In this document: one piece after another, positions 48,053 to 59,246 of the stretch
Numbering within the stretch: the first letter of the stretch is position 1
Layout of the letters: each line of letters opens with the position of its first letter
Source of the DNA: Patiria miniata
Taxonomy: Eukaryota; Echinodermata; Asteroidea; Valvatida; Asterinidae
Length of the DNA: 64,000 nucleotides
Direction: 5' to 3'
Assembly: GCF_015706575.1 (NCBI RefSeq)
Contig: NW_024037071.1
Span: forward strand, 12,017,774-12,081,773
Made by a program: the position numbers and the translations under genes
Notes under the pieces: model-generated
What the model saw: the letters and a program-made list of their open reading frames with translations, nothing else
Database searches by the model: none
Told to the model about the DNA's origin: nothing

Positions 48053-48535
48053 AGTCAAAGTCTTCTTCTTCTTCTTCTTGCCTAAATCCCATAGACTTTG
48101 CAGACGTTTTTTTCTCAGTGCCACTTTTGGCATTAATCTTTGTCATACATCATTCAAAGTAAGCATAGTCCATTGGCGGATCCAGGGGGGTGCTACAGGG
48201 GCATTGAAAATGTGCATTGAAAAGTGTTATCAAGATGACGTCATCATAAGGCATGTGACGTCATCATAAAGGTGCATTTTTCATATTGAGAAAACTATCA
48301 GTCCGAATAATTAAAAATTGCGTATGAAGGTAGGCCGATACGTCCGATTTAATATGGATTTATTTCTTTTTGATGATAATATATCTCACAGACGCTACAT
48401 GCTCAATTAAAAAATTCTTGTACCGTATAATTTGAAACGTTGTACATGCATAGTCTGGGACGTGTTATTGATAAAAACAAAATGCATAATGCGGAAAAGC
48501 CCTATGGTCTGTTGCAAACAGACATAGATCTCTAG
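48053..48535 (+). mobile_element. Helentron-like element, tag family A, plus strand, first
   Basis: A CTT microsatellite (48060-48079) and the usual tail GCCTAAATCCCATAGACTTT open it. The tag TGCGGAAAAGCCC lies at 48490-48502, then the hairpin and CTAG at 48532-48535. A fragment starting GGCGGATCCAGG is inserted at 48174. The exact 5' end is not visible. Confidence 0.6.
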
Positions 48536-49549
48536 TTTTTTTTAATTTCTTTTTGTCGCCTAAATCCCATAGACTTTGTACACGTTTTTTTCTCAGTGCC
48601 ACTTTTGGCATTACTCTTTGTCTACATCATTCAAATTAAGCATAATCATAGTCCTTATAGCAAACTTGTGTCCCGAAGAGTGATGTCATGATTACGTCAT
48701 GATGGGTCACATGACGTCATCAAAAACGTGCATATTTTGAAGTGCTATATCTACAGAACTGTGAGACCGATTGGGCTGAAACTTGGTATGTAGATAGGCC
48801 GGGATGTGTTATAGGAAAAACTGAGACGACGTCATGACGTTATCGTGTGATTTAATATGATTTTTTGAATTTTTGGACCTTTGAGCCATGTCTCAGGAAC
48901 GCAACAAGCAAAATTCTTTTTGTATAATGTTTGCTAGGTAATAGGTATATGTACAAAATTTTGAAAAATGTGTGACGTCATCATGACGTCATCAAAAATG
49001 CAATTTTTAAAAACACATATAAGGGAATGTCCGATTGCCATAAACCTTGGTGGATAGCTAGATAATGCTACTAGTATGCAAATTCTGAAAAAAAAGGTCA
49101 CCATGACGTCATTGGTTGATTTTTTAATGATTTTTTTCATATTTACAATTTCATTCTGCTTCCAAAATTTAACACTTCCTTTCATTGGATTGACTTCAAC
49201 CTTAGTACAAACCAAGACCGCAATGCAAAAATTAGCATTGACAAGTGTAATCAAGATGATGTCATCGTAGGGCATGTGGTGCTATCATAAAGACGCATTT
49301 TTTTAAAAGTCTCATATTGAGAAAACTATCAGTCCGAATGAGTCAAAATTGCTTACGAAGGTAGTCCGACACGTCTGATTTTATATGGATTTATTTCTTT
49401 TGGAAGAATATATATTTCACAGATGCTTTATGCTAAATTATTCTTGAAAACATTGTACATGCATAGTCTGGGACCTGTTATTGATAAAAAAAAAACAACA
49501 TAATGCGGAAAAGCCCTATGTTCTGTTCCAAACAGACATAGATCTCTAG
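48536..49549 (+). mobile_element. Helentron-like element, tag family A, plus strand, second
   Basis: T-rich tail and GTCGCCTAAATCCCATAG at the left; tag, hairpin and CTAG (49546-49549) at the right. The body has TGACGTCA blocks collinear with the other A copies. The element before it ends in this element's T-rich tail, the same insertion geometry as in the 15-31 kb stack. Confidence 0.6.
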
Positions 49550-50105
49550 TTTTCAATTTTTGAAAACACCAAAGATGGGCATATTAATTATAGTGGTACT
49601 TCCTAACGTGGCGCACTTCGACATTTACCCCGACTTGCCAAACTTCTTTGTTGACAAACTTCAAATTCATTCAGTGAAACACTGATACTTTTACCTTAAT
49701 AATGCTTGCTATTTAACATCTGTGAACAATCTCGTTGTCATGAAATTTAATCCGAAATTTAAAAAGGGTGGCATCCAGAAATTGGGCACAAAATTGACTG
49801 AGTGTTCCCTAAGCGTGGTGCACTTGAATACATTTTGGAAAATTCCAAATTAACATTAAAGAGATTGTCAGAAAATTATTTTCTTATTTTTGAGGGGAAT
49901 TTTTAAAGGGTTCAATGTGCACTCCGAAATAAAATCAGAAAATCATGCCTAAATACATTTTTCTTCTAATTTTGTAACAGGTAGAAAAACTTGCGATTTA
50001 TGAACGGGAGTGCTTAGAACTTGATGAAATTTCATTTTCTATGCAATTTCAATTAAAATTTTTGCTCTAGGCACTACAGGCGAAAAAGCAAAATGCGCCA
50101 CGTTA
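49550..50105. other. Unassigned sequence before the Harbinger element
   Basis: No gene or repeat recognised. TTA at 50103-50105 is the left target site of the next element. Confidence 0.4.
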
Positions 50106-50574
50106 AGCCCCTGTCACACTTGTCCGAATCTATAATTCTGTTCATAAACCGATCTGAAATATTATTAATTCGGACACGTTCGGAGAAAAATGTAAAAAAA
50201 CCAGCCAGAAATGAAAATACACCGATCATAGTCCGGTCTTATTCTAGATCTAATAAGCTGCTATTCCGATTGCAATCCGTCTATATTCAGAACCTCTCCG
50301 ATCATCACCGGACATGCCAAACTTTGAAAAATTCATTGATCTCAAGACCGACCGCTTTCCGAACATTCCGTTTATATTCCGTTCGTCTCCGGTTGCGAAG
50401 AATATGCACCGAATTGTTCACCGAACGTCTACCGGTCAAAAGTGACGCAATATCGGACTATTCCGCATGCACTCCGAACTATTCCGATCGCATTCTGAGC
50501 GTATTCCGGCCATTCCTTTTGTATTCCGAACATGTACCGGCAGCGCACCAAACGGCAACCGAGGGTGGGACGGC

Positions 50575-50582
50575 TATAAAAA
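50575..50582 (+). promoter_or_regulatory. TATA box of the Harbinger DNA-binding gene
   Basis: TATAAAAA, 90 bp upstream of the ATG at 50672 and just inside the subterminal repeat zone. Spacing and GC-rich context fit a core promoter. Confidence 0.65.
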
Positions 50583-50671
50583 GGTGCGCACCCGGCACCT
50601 TCTCTCACAACGCTTCAAGACTTTTCAACGTGCACTACAAACTGTGACACTCTTTTTCTCGATTTTCCAAG

Positions 50672-51750
50672 ATGGTGGAGAGCAAGAGCAAGGGCCAGGC
50701 CAGCACTCGTGGACGCCCCAAGCACACTGAAGCCCCCGAGGAGTCCATGGTGGTCCCCGCTGATGTTCCAGGCAGCCGTCGAGGCCGTGGTCGTGGACGT
50801 GGACGTGGACATGCCAGAGCACCCGACACCTCCAGGTCCGGCAGCCCCGCCAGTGCCTCCAGCCAAGAAGGCTCCCCCAGGTCCCCTACCCCTCAGCCCA
50901 AAGATCCTGAAGAGGCCGACGAGGAGGCAGTGGTTCAGCCTGCTGTCAGGAAGAAGAAATCCTACGTGATGACGGAGGAAGAGGAAAAGAGGCTGGTGGA
51001 GTGGATAGAAGAGACAGAGATCCTCTGGAACTCCAAGCTGACGGACTTCTGGAGGACAGACAAGAAGGCGGCGCGGTGGGATGAGATAGCCAGGGAGATG
51101 GGGAAGACGACCCAAGTGCTGCAGGGCTGGTGGCAAGGAATCAAGGATCAGTTCACGAAGATGCACCGGAAGAAGAGTGGACAGGCTGCCCCTGTGCTGA
51201 CCGAGCGACAGCAGTGGATTGAGAGCCGCTGCAAGTTCCTCGAGAGGATCGTGCGACACAAGGGCGCCTCTGTCAGACCCATGAGTCAAAATTATGGAAT
51301 TATAATCAATGAAATTTTTCAATGAGTAAATGAGTAAATTAGTCAATGAGTAAATTTTATCACTGACTAAATTGTTGTAAATTCCACTTCAAATCACATC
51401 TGGACGTGTTAATGTTTTATCTTTGCAGATCAGTGCCAAAATTTTGCAGATCAAGACCTATACATAACATCACATCACATCTTGACATGTTATACTTATG
51501 GTTTCTTCAATTTTATGTATTTGCAGATCATTGCCAATTTGACCCTTGCCGGTGAGACACTGGAGGAGGTGGAGCAGCAGCTGGAGGACCATGGCGCAGC
51601 CGAGGCTAAGGAAGCAGGCACCCCCCACGAGACCCCCACGTCTGTCTCCTCAGCTCCCCAGAAGAAGAGAAAGACGGATGCTGCCTTGAGCATGGAGGAC
51701 CTCCATGCCAGCCTCCAGCAGTCCAACCAGGTCCTACAGCAGCTGGTAGT
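50672..51750 (+). pseudogene. Harbinger MADF/SANT-like DNA-binding protein
   Basis: In active Harbinger elements this partner protein binds the ends and brings the transposase into the nucleus. The first exon starts at ATG 50672 in good context (A at -3, G at +4). It has an AT-hook-like RGRPK (residues 13-17), an RG-rich tract (36-46), a Ser/Pro-rich linker and a MADF/SANT-like domain at about 100-195 (WIEETEILWNSKL, FWRTDKKAARWDEIAREMGK, WWQGIKDQF). An intron is likely from about 51251-51272 to the acceptor TTGCAG at 51521-51526. Exon 2 resumes with IIANLTLAGETLEEVEQQL, a PQKKRK nuclear-localisation-like word and a short coiled coil. From about 51745 the frame runs antisense through the transposase, so the true C-terminus is missing. 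Confidence 0.8.
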
Positions 51751-52575
51751 TGAACAGACGCTCGTCACGAGCAAGTCCCCTTCCGCTGAATGGCTTCATC
51801 AGACTGGCTCGGAGAGCAAAGGCATCATCCCCTACCAGGAAGTATGGCACATCCTCAGTGTCATTGGGGAGTGGCTCAGGATCAGGGAAGCCGATGGTGC
51901 CATCATCGATGCATTGCTTCAGCTCACTGTCATTGTACACTTGCGCATCGGAGGCTACTCCCTTGCCACTGAGATCTGCCCACAAAAACTTATAGTCAGC
52001 ATCAACCAGGGCAAACAGCAGGATGGAGTAGAACCCCTTGTAGTTAAAGTACGTAGAGCCTGAATAAGGGGGGCAGCGACACGCCAGATGCTTGCCATCC
52101 ACAGCTCCACACGTGTGGGGGAAGTTCCATCTCTGCAGGAAGCGGTCAGCGACCTCCTGCCAGCCCTGGGGGGTAGTAGGGCAGGTCATGAGCTCATCCA
52201 GGAATTCATCAATGATGGCTTGGCAGACCTCAAGCACTACAACTGAGATGGTGTTGTGGGGTACCCTCCATGAAAACTTCATGGAGGAGTACGTGTGACC
52301 TGAGGCGAAGTGACGAAGGGATAGGGCCAGCTTCAAGCCTGGTGTCAGTGGTGTCCTCAGGAAGGTCTGTTCTTTCTCCAACCTTGGTGAAAGTCTATCT
52401 AGGAGCTCATCAAAGAGGGGGAGGGAGACAGACGGAGAAAATTGTTGAATGAACACGGGTCCTCCGCTCGCAGCTCAACCATAAGCCTGTCATACACCCC
52501 AAGTTGAGGTCTTCGGGAGATCCAGTCACGGACCCAGTATCTTCTCCCTCTTCTCCTTCTTCTCTCATTTTCCAT
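51734..52575 (-). pseudogene. Harbinger DDE transposase (HARBI1-like), broken
   Basis: The minus strand starts at ATG 52575-52573 with an Arg-rich N-terminus, RRYWVRDWISRRPQLGVYDR and a CSFNNFLRLS block. A frameshift near 52425 then moves to the long frame (240 codons, 52456-51734). In that frame, first catalytic Asp: GAVDGKH (residue 120); second: ASDAQVYNDSEL (residue 170); the family block YFLVGDDAFAL is at 205-215. The frame ends after RDERLFNYQLL. The usual next block with the catalytic Glu (VENAFG type) is absent, and the DNA there already belongs to the convergent gene. With a lost Glu and a frameshift this copy cannot make an active enzyme. Confidence 0.88.
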
Positions 52576-52758
52576 TCATCTCTGAGCATCCAGGTACAAA
52601 TTCATCAGTTGATATTGATGCCTGATGACAGCCAGTGCTTGGTCTTGCACGGCTGGGTCCAGATTCATCTCTGTGCAGGAGTTGAGGTTGATGATGGGCA
52701 GAGATGTGACCACGAAGGTTCCTGGATCTGGACTGACGAGGTGCTCCAAAGCCGCCCG

Positions 52759-52766
52759 CTTTTATA
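52759..52766 (-). promoter_or_regulatory. TATA box of the Harbinger transposase gene
   Basis: TATAAAAG on the minus strand, about 185 bp upstream of the transposase ATG at 52575. It mirrors the TATA box of the convergent gene. Confidence 0.6.
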
Positions 52767-53489
52767 GCAATTTTGTCGTCCCTGGATCTCCCTCTGAACC
52801 AGAATTTTTTCGTTATATGATCGTTATATACAAGTATATGGTACAATGTATATGTTCGTTTAATATGCGGTATTACATCGTGGTAATGCGGTATATCATC
52901 GGATAAAGTGACATCAAAGTCGGTGCGTCCGTTTTTTGATCGGCATTACAATGGTGTGGGTTCGGAATGAACTCTGAATACATACGGTTATCGATCGGAA
53001 TCGGAGGCCTGTTCCGTACTCTTCCATACCTATTCCGCATTGCAACGAATGGCAACTAATGAGTACAGTGTGTATTCCGTGCATTCCGTGCATATTCCGT
53101 GTGTAAACCGGATACTGTCCGTATTGAGGTTGCCGCGACAATTCGGAGAAATTATTAAACAGGTTCAATAATTTCTCCGAGTTCCTCAGTGCATCACCGA
53201 ACGTACACGAGTATATAGCGTTGGAAAACCTAGGAAAACCAAGGGAAATCCGTTTGAGTTCAGTTCAAACCGATTAAACACCCGAATCCACAATGTTTTA
53301 CTCGGAACATGAACGGAGTGACGATTCGGACAAGTGTGACAGGGGCTTCAATGGTCGCGACACGTTATAGTATAGTATATTATGTCGTATTTCTGACCTT
53401 TGCATTTTTTTTTGCTAAAGAAGGAATTTTTGTCATTTTTGGATAGAGTTTACCTTCCTCAGCCAGAAATCCATTGGTAACATATTTTT

Positions 53490-54215
53490 CCATCTACCAT
53501 GTGGCGGCCATCTTGGATTTCAAAATGGCGTCCATTTCTGACCTAATTTGTATCATAACTTCGGACCTGACTGTCACATGAAGTCCATTTTGGTGGCAAA
53601 CCCCATGTTTTTGATACCAAGGAACCCATGTAAATCATTGTTGATGGGGTACTCCCAATGGATGGCAGCCATCTTGGATATTTCAAAATGGCCGCCATTT
53701 AGTACCTAATTTGTATCATAACTTCGGACCTGACTGTCACATGAAGTCCATTTTGGTGGCAAACCCCATGTTTTTGATACCAAGGAATCCAAGTAAATCA
53801 TTGTTGATGGGGTACTCCCAATGGATGGCAGCCATCTTGGATATTTCAAAATGGCCGCCATTTCGGACATAATTTGTATCATAACTTCGGACCTGATTGT
53901 CATATGAAGTCCATTCGCGGCAAACCCTATGTTTTCGATAGCAAGGAACCCAAGTAAATCAAATTTGACGGGGTAGTCCCAATGGATGGCAGCCATCTTG
54001 GACACTTAAAAATAACCGCCATCTTGGATTTCATTTTAATAATAACTTACGTTGCACCTGAACGTTCGTATGAAGTCCATTTTGGTGGCAAACCCCATTA
54101 ATTTGATACCAAGGAATCTAAAAAATACATTATTGATGAGGTATCCCCGATGGATGGCAGCCATCTTGGATATTTCAGAACGAGCGCCATTTTGTAGTTC
54201 AGTTTTTAAAGGGTC
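53490..54215. repeat. 162-bp tandem repeat with YY1-like words, five units
   Basis: GCCATCTTGGAT recurs near 53508, 53669, 53831, 53992 and 54161 (spacing about 162). Units share CATAACTTCGGACCTGA, TGAAGTCCATTTTGGTGG and AATGGATGGCAGCCATCTTG. CCATCTTG and AAAATGGCCGCCAT match the YY1 core on both strands. The last unit is the most diverged. Confidence 0.85.
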
Positions 54216-54979
54216 TCTATAGCACGGTGACAAGTGTTGACCATTCCTGGACTGGATTGTTAATTATTGGCAATAGTAGAGAGGCATAGTGACAGAATTG
54301 TGCACTTTGTGGTTAATTACTTGGCATGTCACGTTTTCATGCCTTGACGATAATTTTTGAGAAATGGAGGCATTTCATATCTGACCCCTGGTGACCTTTG
54401 TGAAGGGTCAATGAAGGGGAAGAATGTAGAATCGACATGCCACTTCAGCGGTTGTGTACATAGTCTATGGAGAGTCAAGAAAGTTTTTAAAGTATTTTCT
54501 TAACAAAATTGGAAATGATATATTATGAAAAAAATTGATGTCAAGATGCAACATCTTTTCCTAATGAACTTTGTATACCCTAATTGCCGCTATTTATATA
54601 ATCTTCCAAATGCCACTTTTCATTACTTCTATAGTGTGTAATGATTCAGACCCAAAGACAATTTTGTCATGACTTCTGATCTCCATTTTCCTGCTTTAAG
54701 AATATAAGAGGTACATTGGAAAAGCATCACACTCTGTAAAAAGGTTAAAAATGTGGTTACTTAGGTCCATCTGGATATAACAGAGTGTAATAAGAACACA
54801 ATAATGAATACTGCTTGACATTTGTATATATATATATTCCATTGCATTCCAATTGGGGCATGTTGAGTCTGCCATTAATTAAAAAAGAAAAGAAAATTGA
54901 GTTCAGCGGTCACCTCAAAATTGTTTGTGCATGGGGTCTGAATTCAATACATGACTATGGAATAAATATGATAGATATC
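54216..54979. other. Unassigned non-coding sequence
   Basis: No exon, RNA or element end recognised. Confidence 0.4.
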
Positions 54980-55440
54980 GACAAAAAAGGTATACAAAGT
55001 TCGTTGACCTCTCCAAGGTATCAGACGTCAGATATGATGCCCTCACATCATGAAAAAAGTGGCATGTACCCGAGATAATTTTATAAATATCTAAAGATAG
55101 GTCATGACCTCTCGAAAGGTAACCAGAGGTTAAATATGAATTGTCTTACATGTATATATGAATATTTTCTTTAAATAGCATAAAATTTAGACTTAGATCG
55201 TGAAAAAGTTGGGGTTTAAATAGTAAACCTTACAAATGGCTATAAATAAGGTTTACGAAGGTTATTGGACTTTCAAAGGTCACTGAAGGTCAGACATGAG
55301 TTGTTCCCAAATCTGATCATTAATTGCATTGCATGAAGACCTATGACGTAGACTTGGGACATAGTAAAGTGAAGCTTTGAAGAATAATTGTTAAAGGTTA
55401 TTGACTCTCAAAGGTCACCAGAAGTCAAATATGAAATGCC
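54980..55440. repeat. Degenerate GACYTCTCAAAGGTCACC-type repeat, four copies
   Basis: Similar blocks near 55005, 55107, 55266 and 55400 join TCTCNAAGGTNA to a following TCARATATGA word. Spacing is irregular (about 100-160 bp). AGGTCA half-sites recur, as in the adjacent 145-bp repeat. Confidence 0.5.
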
Positions 55441-55655
55441 TCTTATATTTAAACAAGTCAGGTGTGTTTACAAACACAAATGCCCCGCAACCGTGACTGT
55501 TCCCATGACATAACACCACTCTTTTAACATCAACTTACATGTACCTTGGCCACATGGAATGTTCATTGACAGCATTAGTGTCTTCTGTAGGTTTTATATG
55601 AATTAATCCCTAATCCCTATGATCTCAGAATAAATACAAGATTTCGATTGTTTTA

Positions 55656-56375
55656 GCCACTGTGACCTTGACCCTTGACCTTTTGGCCCCAAATGCAAAA
55701 GGCTTCTTAGGATTACCAAGGACAATCCACAAACCAAATTTGAAGTTCATATGTAAAGTATTTCTCAAGTTATCGCGCTGACAAAATTTCTATTGTTTCA
55801 GCCACTGTGACCTTGACCCTTGACCTTTCGGCCCCAAATGCAATAGGCTTCTTAGGATTACCAAGAACAATACACAAACCAAATTTGAAATTCATATGTA
55901 AAGTATTTCTCAAGTTATCGCGCTGACAAAATTTCTTTTGTTTTAGCCACTGTGACCTTGACCCTTGACCTTTCGGCCCCAAATGCAATAGGCTTCTTAG
56001 GATTGCCAAGGACAATCCACAAACCAAATTTGAAGTTCATATGTAAAGTATATCTCAAGTTATCACGCTGACAAAATTTCTTTTGTTTTAGCCACTGTGA
56101 CCTTGACCCTTGACCTTTCGGCCCCAAATGCAAAAGGCTTCTCAGGATTGCCAAGGACAATCCACAAACCAAATTTGAAGTTCATATGTAAAGTATTTCT
56201 CAAGTTATCGCGCTGACAAAATTTCTATTGTTTCAGCCACTGTGACCTTGACCCTTGACCTTTCGGCCCCAAATGCAATAGGCCTCTTAGGATTACCAAG
56301 AACAATACACAGACCAAATTTGAAGTTCATATGTTAAGTATTTCTCAAGTTATCGTGCTGACAAGATTTGTCCGG
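55656..56375. repeat. 145-bp tandem repeat, five units
   Basis: GCCACTGTGACCTTGACCC begins units at 55656, 55801, 55946, 56091 and 56236, exactly 145 bp apart. Each unit has three TGACCY half-sites in a row (TGACCTTGACCCTTGACCTT). Confidence 0.95.
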
Positions 56376-56379
56376 ACAC

Positions 56380-56616
56380 ACCCACCCACCCACCCACCCA
56401 CCCACCCACCCACCCACCCACCCACCCACCCACCACCCACCCACCCACCCACCCACCCACCCACCCACCCACCCACCCACCCACCCACCCACCCACCCAC
56501 CCACCCACCCACCCACCCACCCACCCACCCACCCACCCACCCACCCCACCACCCACCCACCCACCCACCCACCCACCCACCCACCCACCCACCCACCCAC
56601 CCACCCACCACCACCC
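56380..56616. repeat. ACCC microsatellite
   Basis: About 237 bp of CCCA tetranucleotide with two or three slips, stopping at the gap. The THPP and GGWV frames on the two strands are artefacts. Confidence 0.97.
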
Positions 56617-57116
56617 NNNNNNNNNNNNNNNNNNNNNNNNNNNNNNNNNNNNNNNNNNNNNNNNNNNNNNNNNNNNNNNNNNNNNNNNNNNNNNNNNNNN
56701 NNNNNNNNNNNNNNNNNNNNNNNNNNNNNNNNNNNNNNNNNNNNNNNNNNNNNNNNNNNNNNNNNNNNNNNNNNNNNNNNNNNNNNNNNNNNNNNNNNNN
56801 NNNNNNNNNNNNNNNNNNNNNNNNNNNNNNNNNNNNNNNNNNNNNNNNNNNNNNNNNNNNNNNNNNNNNNNNNNNNNNNNNNNNNNNNNNNNNNNNNNNN
56901 NNNNNNNNNNNNNNNNNNNNNNNNNNNNNNNNNNNNNNNNNNNNNNNNNNNNNNNNNNNNNNNNNNNNNNNNNNNNNNNNNNNNNNNNNNNNNNNNNNNN
57001 NNNNNNNNNNNNNNNNNNNNNNNNNNNNNNNNNNNNNNNNNNNNNNNNNNNNNNNNNNNNNNNNNNNNNNNNNNNNNNNNNNNNNNNNNNNNNNNNNNNN
57101 NNNNNNNNNNNNNNNN
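56617..57116. other. Assembly gap, 500 N
   Basis: Exactly 500 N, a placeholder length, directly abutting the ACCC run. The real distance is unknown. Confidence 0.99.
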
Positions 57117-58478
57117 GGCCGGCCGTGTGTACGGCGCGATGTACGGCCAGACTGAATGTTTGCGGCGCTAGCGGCCATGATGTTCGTTAAGCATAATTGT
57201 GGAATGACCCACCTCAAATATATTTTTAAGTAGGTGAGGCAAGTTTTAATCACTTTTGATGGCTAGTCTTGATAATTTTTGTGGCGCAAATGAGAATAAT
57301 CCAGGCACAAAATACATGAAATATAAACGATTCCTTGCTTAGAAATGGTGAAATAATTTTTTCAACAATACTACCGACGCTATTTTGAAAGGCATGTTAT
57401 CGGAAGCAGAAGTGATTTAAGTTTACAATTTTGATTTTTTTTTTTTTTTTAATTACAAGATCTCCTCTGAAATGCTCTAAAATGCATCAGAAAGCTTCTA
57501 AAGTTCAAAATTTTTCGGGGCCCTTACCGAACCCACGCCGTGGCTTCGCGGGTTGTTGTATCACAACAAAAATTCCCCCACAGGTTTGAAAAAATCCTGG
57601 GGAGAACAGCATGGTTCTCAACTTTGAGTACAGAAAAAACTTTATTAGAACAAGAGTACATTTTAACAAATAAGGGAAAATTCTTCATAAAATTAAAACA
57701 AATTCTGCTTCAGAATTTTAGAGGAAAGTGCCCAGTAATTGCCTCAGATTGCACCACAGAGCATCTAAAATCAAAAATTGTCCGGGGCCCTTATTAAAGC
57801 GGGCCCCGGACCCCACGCCGTAATGGCTTCGCGCTTCGCGCTCGCCGGGGTTTGCACTTCATGCATACAATTTTCAGGTTTTTTTGTTACAGACCAATCA
57901 TATCCCTGTCATGAGTAGAAGGGAATCGACTACGTGCCAAACAAAATGTCCTACTTTTGATCCTAAGTAACTATGTTGTTTACAAATGGAATTAAACCAA
58001 AATTTTAGATCATGTAAACAAGGCATGACAGATTGTATGGAGCGAGTTTCATCAGCTTTTGTGCAAGCGGGTGAGATTTAAATGCCACTGGAAAAAAATA
58101 CTCACTTTTGCTCATAACATGAATAGAATGCTTGTATGATCCCCTTCAATTTTTGAAGGTATAATAATAATTAATATTATTTTCAAAACGCTTTACATGT
58201 CACTGGGGCATTGTAAGTGCTTTAAGAAAAAATCACAAATTCTTAAGAAAGAAAAATGAAGTCATTAATAATTAATCAATTAAGTTAAATTAACTTTAAA
58301 CATATATTCTTTACTTTAAACAAATTAATCCTGTTGAGAATAAGCCATAAAAATAATACAAATGAAGAAAAGTGGACAGATTTTGGGGGAAATTGTTCAT
58401 ATTACCACCCCATCTCTGAATTCTGTATATACATGTTCCTGTGCAGTAGCTCATTAGTATAATACGGTACACTGTCAA
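57117..58478. mobile_element. hAT-like relic plus unassigned sequence
   Basis: About 57500-57850 is an inverse, diverged copy of the 330-bp subrepeat in the 39555-42019 element (GGGGCCCTTATTAAAG, GCGGGCCCCGGACCCCACG, GCTTCGCGCTTCGCG). Around 57392 GTTATCGGAAGCAGAA resembles the right end of the 62386-62632 MITE. The rest is AT-rich and unassigned. Confidence 0.5.
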
Positions 58479-58531
58479 AACATTTTTGTAGGCACTTTTA
58501 GGCATGTGCTTCCTAAAAGTGCCTACAAAAA
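58479..58531. repeat. Near-perfect 20-bp hairpin
   Basis: TTTTGTAGGCACTTTTAGG, nine bases, then the reverse complement CCTAAAAGTGCCTACAAAA. The stem has no mismatch, and the flanks show no larger inverted repeat. It could be a tiny MITE or a structured RNA. Confidence 0.8.
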
Positions 58532-59246
58532 AAATTGGTGGTGCTATTCATCAGAAAATAAACTGCTTTCAAATGTACATATCTGCATGATTTTACCAAA
58601 GAAAAGAATACTTTAGCAGCTTTGCACAACTATAAGTTATCACGTTGAGTGCATGGAGCAAATCTGCTTTTTACCTACCCAACGCTAAGGGCACCCTTGG
58701 CCTTCCCCATCATAACCCCTGAGCAAGTAATTCCTGTTACACTTTTTTCAGCAGAGTCTCTGATCTTCCCCTATAATCGATCTTTGATGATAGTTACCAA
58801 AGACACTTTCGAATTTAGCACAAAACTCGGAACTCATCACCACACAAATTGCACATTATTGAAGCCTTTTTGCCATTTTGCAATAGGCTGGTTCCGCGCT
58901 TTTTATACATTATCGTAATTTTGCATTCAGGGGCGGGAATAGCAATTTAAACCTTCGCTGAGACACCCTATTTAAATATTATTTAGCGGCATGGGCGGGG
59001 CAAACGCGGCATCCTCACTAACATATTTTTTATTGACAGCCTAGGTCACCAGTCTCCATTCTTTGATTCTAGTTGTACATGCCCACCACGGACCACAAAC
59101 TGACTCTTGATAATTGACAGTCCATAGTCAACTACAAACATGCTAAGCTAGCTTGCTATGATGGGAGGGGCGTGTGTCAAGGTCGACCTTCCCATTATTT
59201 TGGGTATACATGCTAGGGGTGGTTATCAGCACATTCCAAAAACAAA
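58532..59246. other. Unassigned non-coding sequence
   Basis: The 89-codon frame at 58649-58918 has no recognised domain. GGGGCGGG and GGGCGGGGC GC-box words lie near 58930 and 58993. Confidence 0.35.

Larger units (their letters stand above)
50106..53347. mobile_element. PIF/Harbinger DNA transposon, 3242 bp, decayed
   Basis: Inverted ends AGCCCCTGTCACACTTGTCC are perfect over 25-27 bp, then imperfect to about 50 bp. Flanks are TTA (50103-50105) and TCA (53348-53350), a TWA-type duplication with one change. It carries the two convergent genes diagnostic of the superfamily: a DNA-binding protein (plus) and a DDE transposase (minus), each with its own TATA box. Frameshift and truncation make it non-autonomous. 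Both subterminal regions are packed with TTCCG/CCGAA words. Confidence 0.9.
55456..56616 (-). mobile_element. HINE/pearl-like element: hairpin, 145-bp repeats, ACCC run
   Basis: A hairpin (GTGTTTGTAAACAC type, about 55465-55485), five tandem 145-bp units and a tetranucleotide run occur in that order, the layout of pearl/DINE-type HINEs in marine animals. The right end is lost in the assembly gap. Family identity rests on architecture only. Confidence 0.5.

Noticed and set aside
56331..57253. Frames of 267-302 codons (THPP or GGWV repeats) spanning the gap
   Set aside because: Translations of an ACCC microsatellite and of N bases.
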